DNA from: Membranipora membranacea
Taxonomy: Eukaryota > Bryozoa > Gymnolaemata > Cheilostomatida > Membraniporidae
Direction of reading: 5' to 3'
Assembly: GCA_914767715.1 (NCBI GenBank)
Contig: OU612074.1
Coordinates: 18,832,062-18,896,061 of the forward strand
DNA length: 64,000 nucleotides
The translations under genes and the position numbers were made by a program. The notes under the pieces were generated by a model. That model ran no database searches, had not been told where the DNA came from, and saw only the letters and a list, made by a program, of their open reading frames with translations. How positions within the stretch are numbered: position 1 is the first letter of the stretch; every line of letters begins with the position of its first letter. Shown here piece by piece: positions 24,401 through 36,400 of this stretch.

Positions 24401-27400
24401 TCTTTGTATTCTGGTTTGAATGAGGGTTTTGTCTTCCCAGCAATACAGCGAGTTGGTCCACCTTTGATCCTTCATAAGACATCTCTTCATTATCTTTAGT
24501 TTGGTCCGTTCCTGTTTTCCTCTTTCCTGGTTCATTGAAAAAAGTATTCAGTGAGTTTTGGTTGGCTCTAAATTCTCGAATGAGCTGTTCATCCGTCTTT
24601 ACTTGGATCCTGCGCATCTGTTGTGTTGGTCCATTTTGTTCTGCAAATCTCACTTGTCTTCCTCCTCTTTGTGGAGAATAGTCCATTCTCGGTTGGTTAA
24701 ACCTACTAGGTTGATTTGGATTTAAACTTCTTGGTGGTGAGGACGGGTATCTTGTATTATAATTTCGATGTGCTTCTATTCCTTCTTGTGAGAGTTGTCT
24801 AACCATGGTTATTCCTCGTCTGTCGTCGTCTCTTTGTTTCTTCATGCAGTTGCGAGCTATATGGCCTACCATATTGCAATAATAGCAAGATGGGCGAGCT
24901 CTGAGGCTATCCCATTCTGATTGCTTATGATAAGCTTCCGGAGTCCTCTGTGTAGTCTGTTGTCTGTTCGGCGTTTGCCTTGTACTTTCTACATTTTGGC
25001 TCTGCTGGGCATATTTATCCATCCTCTCCATCTGTTGTTTATTAAGTTGAATAAGTTGTTGAATCATCTGCCTCATGTCTTTAAGGTCGTTATTGTCATT
25101 TTGTCGTACTTGTAAGGCTGCTATCTTGGCTTTTACTTGATTCTCCTGAATCGTTTGTCTAGCGGTTTCTCTAGCTAGCAGGTTTGAAGTGAATGAGTTT
25201 GATTCAGCGAGTTCATAGGCTTTAGCTAGTGATCCCGGTTGTTTTCTTAACACATTTCCTTTGGTCTTTATATCTCGTAGTCCAGAGATAAAGAAATCTC
25301 GTCCTAGTTCATCTCTAGCTGTTGAATCCATAGTTGGGTAGCTAGCTTTGAGTAGCTCCTTCAGGGCTAGATAAAATGCTCCAATACTTTCTCCTGGCTG
25401 TTGAACTCGGTTTTGTAAGGCACTACTACCCATTAAACCTTTGGACTTCTGAAATCTTTGTCCAAGCCTGCCACTAAGTCTGTCAAAGTCATCTAGTAGA
25501 GAGGGGTCATCTTCTTTTAGCTCTTGTAGTATAGCAAGCGCTCCTTCCGATAAGTAGAGACTGAGTAGACGACTCCAATTTGGTTTAGGGAGACTCAATG
25601 CCATGCATTGATCCTGCCATCTAGTTATAAACGCATCCCAAGATTCATCAAACTTATTAGAGAATGATAAACTTGTATCTGGAAGCTTACTAGGCATACT
25701 GATAATGGTGTATGGTGGTGGAGCGGTGTTTGATTGATTCGGGTTTCCTGATGAAATTGTGTTGACAGTCATATTGTTGGGTATAGTTGGTACTGTTGGC
25801 GAGGTCTGTGAGATGGGATTCACCATATTCTGTTGTTGAGGGTTGGTTGCATCTGCCAGTGCGAAGTGTCTATTCAGACGTCCAGAATCTTCATTCAATA
25901 CTTGATCAATAGCTCGCTGTGTTCTTAGTGATTCATCCAAGTACGGAGTTCCATATTGATTATGTGGTAACTCCTGTCTCCTTCTTGGCTCATCTTTGAT
26001 TTCTACTTTCATTGGTCTGTATAATCTTTGTTGATTTGTCTCAAGCAATCCGGGTGGGTGTATAGTGCGCTCCTGGTCATCTATCATTTCATTATATGTC
26101 GGTGGTTTATAATGTAGTTCTTGTAATATTCTTGGGTCAGGACTCTGGTTTCGGTATGGAGTTGTTTCTTTTTGTTTCCTTATAGCTCTGAATTGGTTAT
26201 CTGATTCCTCTCTAAATTGTAGTTGTCCCCTCTTGTTTTGATTTCTTTTATATGGCACTTGTTGCCATTCTGGTCGGAGTTCCAGGTCTTCATCTTCAAT
26301 AGGAGGTGTGGAAGGATAAGGTGTACTGTGGCTCTGTGGTACTGTCTTCTTATTCTGAACTAACTTATTGAAGTAAGTTCTCATCTCTTCTGGTCCACAA
26401 GCATTCTGTCTGGTCAGTTCGAATTCTCCAGCTGGATTATCATTCCGTGGGGATAATCGAGGGCACAATTCCTGGCGTGGTGTGCTGGGATCCTTCTTTA
26501 GTGGTTGTGTCCATATCTCAGATTCAGAAGGTTTTCCTTGAGTAGATGGTACTGGTTGTCCAGTTTTCAGTACCTTACCATATGCTAGTTTCTGTGATAA
26601 AAATATTTCGTCATCTGTATGATCTCTTGGGTTTTGGGGTGGTTTTGCCGGTGAGTGTGCAGGTAGTGCAGGATATGATTCCAAATAAACTGGTGATGTT
26701 GGTATCATATGTTTTCTTGCTGCGTCACCCTCTCTGTCAAGTTGTATTCTCCTTTCTTCTCTAGCAGCTTCCTGTTCACGGTAGATAGGGTCATCTATAT
26801 GCGGTATCAAGTCGATGTCCAGGTAGGGATCTTCTATGTAGAGATCTCGATCTTCAGTTCTTGAAGTAGGAGTTGCAGACGGTTTTAGATAAGCTCTTTG
26901 GTCACTATCCAGAGAAACGGTTTTGTCTGGATCGTTAGCTGTTACATCATCAAATTGTGCTCTCATGTCCGCTCTTTCTTTCATGACTTGTTTCGCCAAT
27001 TTTGCCATCTTCTTCCTTTTCTTCTCCTCTTTACTTTTCCTAGGCATTATAAACTTACTATTGATTAGGTAATGCGGTATATGGGTACAATAATACAACA
27101 ACAACAACAAGAATTGCAGTTGAAATTGATAAGGTCTGAAATGTTTTTAGAAAGTCCCGCCGGAGGTTCCAAAATGTCAGGCTGGTAAGGTGGGCTTTTG
27201 GTTTTACGCCGTTAGTAAATACTAATTTTCTCAGGTTCCTAGCAGGGGTAATATCTCAAAATACAAAGTAATAATAAGCGTTAAATTCTATGGTCAATTA
27301 ATACTATTCAACTGTAGTTATTCAAAATAGTTTAACTTAGGGAATTCCCTCCTCAACATTACAAAGGAACTTCACGGGGAAACCCTATTGTAACTTCCTT

Positions 27401-30400
27401 ATTATGACGTGGTTAGGAGAGTTTACAAGAATGCGACAAATTATGTATGATCTGTCTATGTTTATGTCTACACACTAGGTTAATAAACCAGATTAATATC
27501 TCAATTAGTCTATTATGTCAATAATCAAGTGCTTTGTTTAACAAAAGGCAACCCAAAAATAGACTTCGTTCTACCGTTCACAGTTCTGAACAGAAAAGGC
27601 TACTTGATAGAACTAGGACTATCCTTACCCTGACTTGCGGGGAAATGATACTTCAAAGAGTTAGCTTTACTATTACATAACATATAACTTAATAGTCTAC
27701 TTATGATAACAAAATTAAATTTCAGCCTTATAAATAATTCCTTTCAATTACATCAAAGGATGACTTTAATTCAAGCTCTCCAATAGTTATGTTAACTTAT
27801 TAAAGTATTTGACCCAAGCGAAGCAGTCTCACTAGCCAAAATAAACTGCTTTACGCCCCACTTTAGGTATGCCAATAAGTACCCTGAAGTGCCACCTTCC
27901 CGGCTAGAAAATATTAGCCTCTTGCGAATTTTGAATTTATTGAAAACAAAATCAGATGACACTTTAACTTCATAAAATTTGAGATATAAATAAATCTTCA
28001 AGGTCTTAAAAATAATTGCCTTACGAAATAATACGGTACTTGCTATATTCTAGTGAAGTCTGTAATTCTTCTTTGTGAATACTCCTGTCACTATGTCTTC
28101 AAACTAGTAATCTTGAACTCTGTAATTCCTCTTTGTGTACGTCTCTGTCACCGTGGCTTCAACTTGTAATCTTGAACTCTGTAATTCCTCCTTGTGTACG
28201 TCTCTGTCACCGTGTCTTCAACTCGTAATCTTGAACTCTGTAATTCCTCTTTGTGTACGTCTCTGTCACCGTGTCTTCAACTCGTAATCTTGAACTCTGT
28301 AATTCCTCCTTGTGTACGTCTCTGTCACCGTGTCTTCAACTCGTAATCTTGAACTCTGTAATTCCTCTTTGTGTACGTCTCTGTCACCGTGTTTTCAACT
28401 TGTAATCTTGAACTCTGTAATTCCTCTTTGTGTACGTCTCTGTCACCGTGTCTTCAACTTGTAATCCTGAACTCTGTATTTCACCTCAATAATCTCTTAC
28501 CACCAATGTCTATAATTGATACTCTTGGTAAACCCTTGCTACCAAAGTCTAAAATGCTACCACTCTGACAAACCCTTGCTGCCAAAGTCCAAAAATGATA
28601 CTACTCCTCTGACAAACCCTTGCTGCCAAAGTCCAAAATTGATACTACCCTGACAAACCCTTGCTGCCAAAGTCTAAAATGATACTCCTCTGACAAACCC
28701 TTGCTGCCAAAGTCCAAAAATGATACTACCCTGACAAACCCTTGCTGCCAAAGTCTAAAATGATACTCCTCTGACAAACCCTTGCTGCCAAAGTCCAAAA
28801 ATGATACTACCCTGACAAACCCTTGCTGCCAAAGTCTAAAATGATACTCCTCTGACAAACCCTTGCTGCCAAAGTCCAAAAATGATACTACAACTTACTA
28901 CGGTGGGCCCTGCCTTATATAGGGTGTTATTATTGTTGAGTTGGCATGGTGCAATAATGCTGAGGTGGCGCATAAAAAATTCCGTTGGCTGATAAGTAGA
29001 ACATTTGCTAGGGTCGATATTTTGCAATGATGCTGACTGTTTACTGACTATACATGACTCATAAACCCAAGATTAATTATAAAACATATGATAAATATTG
29101 GTTAGCACATGGCATTGCTACGTATGTCATTTATTTGATAATAAATAATTATTAAACATGAAAATGATCTTACTCCTAATCTGAAGTTTCCAGTATGTAT
29201 AAGTTATGTTAATCATAGAGTTAATAATAATTCTACAGCCATCAGTCTTTCTAATGCTGCTTTCCATGACCAGATAAATAGTCACAACTAAAAACCAATA
29301 ATAAATAAATAATCATCGCACAAGTTTCTACTGCTAATTGTGGTAATGTAAATAACTAGACACAACAATTGTACATGAATAGTGTAGTGGCTAATAAAAT
29401 GGGGGGGGGGGGGGGAGAATAGCATTGATTAAAAGGTCACTGTTGCAATAAACATTGTTGAACACTATTTTTGTTGAGGCAGTTGTATCTCTAATAGTTG
29501 CTGCCTAAATTTACATATTACTAACTAATTATCTTCCTAATTATATTTTTGTTTCATAATAATTAAACTGAAGCTAAATCAAACATCCTTCAATTTTCAT
29601 TAGCACGCCAAGGATTAGTGCTTGATATAATGAATCAGTTATGCCTTAATGATCGGCTCCTTTGTGCTACACTTTGCATTGTACGGCAGATTATTTAAGA
29701 TAGTACAATAAGTTACATTTTGCTAGCTCAGCAGACCAAGGCTAAATAAATTAAACATCTCTGAGTAAGCCATGGAATAACACAAGCATGCTTTTAGCGC
29801 ATGCACAGTTTATAAACCATTAATTTGCACTGTGCCGTCCATAATAATCATAATTCAATTGATAAATACAGGCTCTCTAAGGCTGCTGCTTACCTACACT
29901 AATAAATATCAGTATAATAACTATGGTATTTGTCAGGAGTTACAAAAATGCTCCTGACAGCTTGAGTCGGCTTGAGTAGTTTGGGATACTTCATTATGAT
30001 ACCTCCAATGATTTTTGCTTCATAGATATGAGACAATTGTGATTGGTTGATTAATATTATCGATCTCATCCGTATGCTCTGATCTTTTGCTCCATAGATA
30101 AGCGATAGTGATCGTCATTGACTGAAATTATGGATCGCCTCAGTTTACTCCTGATTTTTTTTTTTGTTCCATAGATAGGCAATAGTGATTGTCATTGATT
30201 TAAATTATCGATCTCCTCTGTATACTTCCCAAGCATTCCACTTTCAACCTGCCGCTTTCTTTGGTCTATTATACGAGCCACATCAACTTGGCAGCTTTCA
30301 GAGGCATATATTCGGATAATCCGTTGTGCGTTCTTCCCTGATGTAGGATCTTTAAGAGAGCAGCTCCACCATATATGATATTGTTGTTTGTTATGAATGT

Positions 30401-33400
30401 TGAATGAGGGCTGACGCAGTACGTGTTTGATTGTTATAGATAGAATTATCTTCACTTTGGGTTGTAGCTTATAGTGAGAGGTTTAAATAAACGTGTTGAC
30501 TTGTATAGGGTTAAACAATAACTGATTCATGTTCTATTGAATACTACATAGCATGCATATAAAGGATTAAAATGATTGTGGGGTCAGAGGTTAACAATTG
30601 TAAAAAATGATTCATACTATATACATATCAAATTGTACTCGATCTTATATCGGTAGATTTTTATTTGATTGATGAGGATGTCAGACAGCGCTTAATTATC
30701 ATGTCAAGTTTAAATTGTGGGCTGTTATCAAATCACTTACTCTACAGCATGGTGGCCAAAATAACAAGGAATTTATTTCAAAATCAGTGAATATCAAATA
30801 CCATACAGTGCTTTACACTGTTATTTATGAGTGTGCTGAAGGCAAATTTCTTCACACATGACAACCAGAAAATTGTAAACAAGGCTATGCAGGGAAAACT
30901 GCGTGGTGAAAAATTGTCTTGTTAGGAAACATCACAGAGGTAAATATTAGGGAAAGTGGTTTGGTGGGAATTTGTCTTGTAGGCAATTTGGCTTGTAGCG
31001 GAAACGGTCTGATGGGAATATGGCTTGTTGAAAAATGTCTAGCTGGAAAAATATTATATTGGTGGGAAAACACCCAGGTGGAAAATTGATTGGTGGGAAA
31101 GCGTTCAGGTGGGAAAAAGGTAGAGTGGGAAATCATCCAGGTGGGAGAATGGCTTGGTGGGGAAATATCCTGGTGGAATAATAGATTGATGGGATAACAG
31201 GAGGTGGGAAATGGCTCGATGGGAAAATGACATTGGGAAAATGGGGCGGATCCGATGCTATCAGCCTTTTTTTTTTAAGAATCTTGAATGCCAATATGGT
31301 TGTGGCATGCTTTTCATTTGAGAAAATTGTATCAGGACCCCAAAATTTTCTACAGTGCCTTAGACTTTGATTTTATCTGTAGGTAGAACAATACACCCTG
31401 TAAACTAATGGCAGTTCAGAGAGTCAGTCACTTACAGGGGAATTGCAGAATTTCGTCCAGAGTCCCCTATATACAGCGAGTCATTGGTCAAGAGTAAGGC
31501 ATGAGAAATCTGAGTGTGGTTATCCAGAGCCAATGTTGATTGTGCTGACTGTGTCTGTGTTCAAATCAATGAGGCTCATCAGTCTCAGGTTACCAAAGTA
31601 TCACATGTTTATTCTTACCTAAGCTATCTCTTTGACAGAGTAGTGTGTTACCAGACCACTCCAATCCTGTGGGTGTCTTTGTACATGTGTACAGTCCATC
31701 GCCTGAGGTAACTTTGGTGTTACACTGGTAATGAATCTGTGAGCCCTCCTTGTCACTGTAAGAAGTGGCATTCAGTTTAGCATTATCGATTATTGGCGGT
31801 TCTCCACACCTCTCTACAGACACTACAAAAGAGTCACTTGATGTGTTACAAACAATTACATACCAGCGTTATTTGTAAAGAGTACACAGAATGTGTTACA
31901 GACCTAGAACAACTAGCTCTGGAAAAACAAGGAACACTATAACATAGCTAATAATGTTTTCATAAGTAGATTCCTACAGAGAGAGATTATTCATTCAGTC
32001 CTGCCATAAATGTTTGTGTCATCACAGTTGAATTAACTAAGTATTTGGTCAGCTAAGGGAAAAAGAATGGAACAAACTGATATGACTTTTCGGCCGGTTG
32101 AGACAAGGTACAGAAAGAGGCGGAGCTTAGACTAAAAAGTACACATCTTGCTCAAAACAGTTCTGTTCACTAGCCTGTCCGCAGATTGATTTTTAAAGTG
32201 ATTGGGCAAGCAGGGGTTAATGTGAGGTCTGGGATGGAAGGAAAATCCAAAACTAAACATTCAAAAGTTTTTTGTGTCAGAATTTCAATAAATACAACGC
32301 TTTTTGAAGAATATACACCTAATCCCTTGAAGGATAAAAATTATAAACTGAGAGCTGTGTGGGAAAAACATTTTGAGACACGAAGAATCTGTAGGGCAAT
32401 CAAGCATCATGATAAAGAACCTTATAAAAGGAAGAGCTATTGTCAACTATTGTCCTTTATGGGGCAGGGTAATGATGAATTATTACAGTTCAAAAGAGAA
32501 AAAAATTAGTGTATAAATTTTGTATATTGAAATACCTACTGTAGGAATTGCTATATTCAAAAATAATAATAATAATAATAATAATAATATTAACACTAAG
32601 TCTGGTACCGAACAGTACAGTACCAGAATTAGTGTTACCATCAGGTGCTGTGCAAAGTTTTCAAAGTGTAAAATGATAGTGAGCTGTGTAATATAAAGTT
32701 ATTTAGCGCTTTATTATGATTTGGAGTATCAAAGGTCCTGGATTCTACTTTGAATTAGAAATAAGACTATTTCAGAATATTTACAGCGCCTGAATTCTTG
32801 ATTTTATCCATAACAAGAATAAAATAGTGTATACAAATGGTAGTTTGGAGTCAGTCTACTTACAACGGAACAGCAGAACTTTTCCGTACATCCCTATATA
32901 TAGTGAGTCATTGGTCATGAGTAGTGAGTATGGAAAGCTGAGTCTTATGCACCCCGAGCAAATGTTAATTGTGCTGACATTGTCCTCGTTCATATCCACT
33001 AGTCTTATTATATGCGACCACGTATCGGCCACAAGAAATGTTCCGTTTCTAATAAACTGGATACTGCGTGGGTACCAAAACCTCGATTCGGCCAGGCTGC
33101 CATCAATTACACCGTTTATGCCAAAACTCTTTCCAGCTATCAGTGTGACTGCTTTATTGAAGTAATTGATTCTGAAGATGGCATCGTAATTAATTACATA
33201 GATGTCACCATTTTCATGCTGTGTTATGAATGTGATATATGAAAGTTTATTTGAAGAAGCGAAATATCTAACAACACCATTCTTTATCGAGGCTGAATTC
33301 ACGACTCCGCGCCTATGAGTGAATATAACCTGCTCTTGGTCATGATTGTCCCTAAACACACAAGACATAGCGGTAATGCTTGGTCTGCTTGCTTCGTGTT

Positions 33401-36400
33401 GCTCAAATAGCTCCTCAAATTCGGGCAGATAGTAAGGAATCTCTTCTCTGCATTCCCCGCTAAATACGGAAGTTGAGCCATTTCTCCTGTGAATCATCCT
33501 CATGCATTCCTTGTCATCTGATGTCTCAGCTGCTATTATGCGATCAAGTGAGATCTGGGCGAATCCTGTTAACCCATAAAAGAGAGCGTCCTCACCAACA
33601 CCCTCTCTATAGCCCCAGTTTGAGCTATTTCCTGCTATGACTGTTGTAGTCACTCCATCGCTAGTTTTGAGTGCGCTATAATCAGTGTAGATGATGTTCC
33701 CAGGCCGATAATCGTCTAGCTCAATATGGTAAACCCAGGCGTTGTCGGTCGAGGTGACAAATGTTTGCGACTTTGAGTCTTCTAGTCTAAAATAAAGTAA
33801 AATAAGGATATTCACACCATTTAAAAAAATCAAATAGGACTCATCTTTAGAACATTATGATTGTAAATTTCTATGCATGTAATTATACATGGAAGTTTTA
33901 TACTCCAACGGTTAAACAGTGAGTTTTTTTAATTCATCAATCAATCCTGTTTGTGAAGTTTATAATGAAGACTATGTTTATTGGTTCAAGTATCACCAAA
34001 GCACACCAATGACTCATAGTATAAGTACAAGGTATAAATAAACATTCGCAAGAATATACCACATTACAAATAAGCAAGGCAAGTGGCAACCCTCTTAGTC
34101 AGGTTATGCCAATTCAAGAATGCCACAAAAAGACAACCGCTTTGGGTTAAATAATTGACCTCTTTTCGAGATCTTCTTTTGAAGCCATACAAGGCATTGA
34201 CCTCTTTTCGAGATCTTCTTTTGAAGCCATACAAGGCATTGATCTCTTTTTGAGATCTTTTTATTTTATTTAGCCATACAAGGCATTGACCTCTTTTCGA
34301 GATCTTCTTAGGAGCCACATAAGGCATTGACCTCTTTTCGAGATCTTTTTATTTTTTAGCCATACAAGGCATTGACCTCTTTTCGAGATCTTTTTATTTT
34401 TTTAGCCATACAAGGCATTGACCTCTTTTCGAGATCTTTTTATTATTTTAGCCATACAAGGCATTGACCTCTTTTCGAGATCTTCTTAGGAGCCACGTAA
34501 GGCATTGACCTCTTCTCGAGATCTTCTTTCCATTTTGAGGTTTGACTGATAGACTATAAGATGCCCGTATTTTCTTGAGCTGACACTTGTTGACCGAACG
34601 TGTAGTTGGGAGCTCACTAATTACTCTGGCTTAGTTCTTAGATCTGAAACCAGAAAGGAATAACGAGAGCAACCCAGTAATGACGGAGGTAAGGAAGGGG
34701 TGGTGGTGGGTAGTTCACAGTCTCAAGGCTAGCAACCAAAGGATTGATGAGTTTAAGTCTCCCACAATTCAATACAAAGTGATCACATGACTTCCTTGTT
34801 GTCAGATCAGTACTTTATAAGACACGTTGGAGTTGTCGGGGCTTGTTGGGAGGGCCAGACGACTCTGACTATTGGAGCTGCGCTGAGATACTTGAGCATT
34901 TGTTTTGGATTAATTTCAGTCTAAAAAACAACTTTAGGAAAGTTTGATTTTTTTAATTCATCAATCAATCCTGTTTGTGAAGTTTATAATGAAGACTATG
35001 TTTATTGGTTCAAGTATCACCAAAGCACACCAATGACTCATAGTATAAGTACAAGGTATAAATAAACATTCGCAAGAATATACCACATTACAAATAAGCA
35101 AGGCAAGTGGCAACCCTCTTAGTCAGGTTATGCCAATTCAAGAATGCCACAAAAAGACAACCGCTTTGGGTTAAATAATTGACCTCTTTTCGAGATCTTC
35201 TTTTGAAGCCATACAAGGCATTGACCTCTTTTCGAGATCTTCTTTTGAAGCCATACAAGGCATTAACTATTCTCCATTTTGAGAATTCTACAAATCCCAG
35301 CGGATCTGAGTACGAGCAACGGTATTAAAAGTTGATCAGATAGAATTACCGACATTTTCTTGTGATGAGAAGCGTATATCCCTTCTGTTGTTCGGAAAGA
35401 GTGATGATTAGGACCGCTCACTCTTTCCTCTGGTTTTATTCTTAGCGAACTCAAATATATTACAATAAGAGCATGTTAGAACTAAAGGTTTTTTAGTCAT
35501 TGTGCGAAAATCAGATGCCAAAAATCTGAGAACGCATTATCACCAATATTGCGTACTCTGATTTTCGCCACAATTAGGGCTTAACATAGACAAGATACGC
35601 ATTGGATTTCCAGCGGCCAAAAGCTTTGAGTTTGGCATCGGTTAAACCTTGGCCGGCATACCAAGTTGCCCCCCCTCGGCGAAATGAATGTAAGGTTAGT
35701 CTGGACTTGATTCCAGCGTCGGCCACACACCGTTGTAGCCAAGAATGGGCCTCAGCGCGTGAACAATGGAATAAGACAATGCTCCCTTCCTGCTGTGCGA
35801 TGCCTGAATTGGCCGACAAGTATGATTGCAGAAGTAGGACCGGGCAAATATCCAAAAAGAGCTTCCTTTCTACTGTTATTGTAGTACTACCTGAGGAGTG
35901 CTTGAATGATGAGAAAGTTATTTTAATTTTTTTTTGTCTTACTCGGATAGACGATCTCCTTAGTTGATGTTCTGGAGTGGTACTAGTATGATAAACCTCC
36001 GATGGGCGTAACAATGCAAAGAATGACAATGCAAACATAGCTTTTATCATGAGTGCCTGTTGAGGGCTGAATAACTTATCTGCAGAGTTACATATTTTTT
36101 GGAGTTGTCTGACCTTTACCACATGGTTTGGCCTGATAGCTATTGAATCATTTCTGCGGCGCACACCCTTCAACAGTAACTGTAGCCTAGGGGTGTCAAA
36201 GCTAATTTCGATATAGTTAGAATTGCAATGATGACGGACTGCAGACAACGCAGATCGAATTGTACTGGCCTTCATGCCTTTCTTCGCAAGGTGAGCAACG
36301 TAAAGTTCCATAGTTTTAGCGGAAAACTTATCTTTTATTTTGTGCTCTTTACAGAAGTCTGATAGGCCTTTAACTGCCAAGCTGTACGATCTTCTTGTGG

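Larger units (their letters stand above)
19619..29959 (-). mobile_element. young nested LTR retrotransposon with Gag only
   Basis: 10,341 bp, bounded by 2,785-bp LTRs (19,619-22,403 and 27,175-29,959; constant offset 7,556) that start TGTCAGG and end CCTGACA. GCTT at 19,615-19,618 is repeated at 29,960-29,963 as a 4-bp target duplication. Minus orientation follows from a polypurine tract (about 22,404-22,416, GTGGGGAGAGA on the minus strand) next to the left LTR and a TGG-starting primer-binding-site candidate two or three bases inside the right LTR. The only long frame is Gag (23,655-27,110). No RT, RNase H, protease or integrase is seen, so it must move in trans if it moves. I saw no difference between the LTRs, including a 15-G run in each. 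Confidence 0.85.
16715..30622 (-). mobile_element. degenerate Ty3/gypsy LTR retrotransposon (outer, interrupted)
   Basis: Two 247-bp direct repeats (16,715-16,961 and 30,376-30,622) bound the element. The duplicated target acata lies at 16,710-16,714 and 30,623-30,627, and the uninterrupted target is seen at about 14,415 in the sister duplicate. A polypurine run (AAGAAAGAAGGGG) abuts the left LTR on the minus strand, giving minus orientation. Internal relics in minus order are a zinc-knuckle region, an aspartic-protease DTG, and a RNase H piece; most of gag, RT and integrase are missing. A second LTR element is inserted at 19,619. Exact LTR ends are uncertain by a few A/T bases. Confidence 0.75.

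Noticed and set aside
24100-24423. 107-codon plus-strand frame
   Set aside because: Antisense shadow of the Gag frame; hydrophobic composition is what the complement of a polar Gag would give.
32827-33242. Plus-strand frames of 112 and 76 codons
   Set aside because: Antisense to the intact NHL exon of unit 2.
34064-34327. 87-codon frame with KRRSRKEVNALYGF repeats
   Set aside because: Minisatellite in the Ngaro terminal repeat read in one frame.
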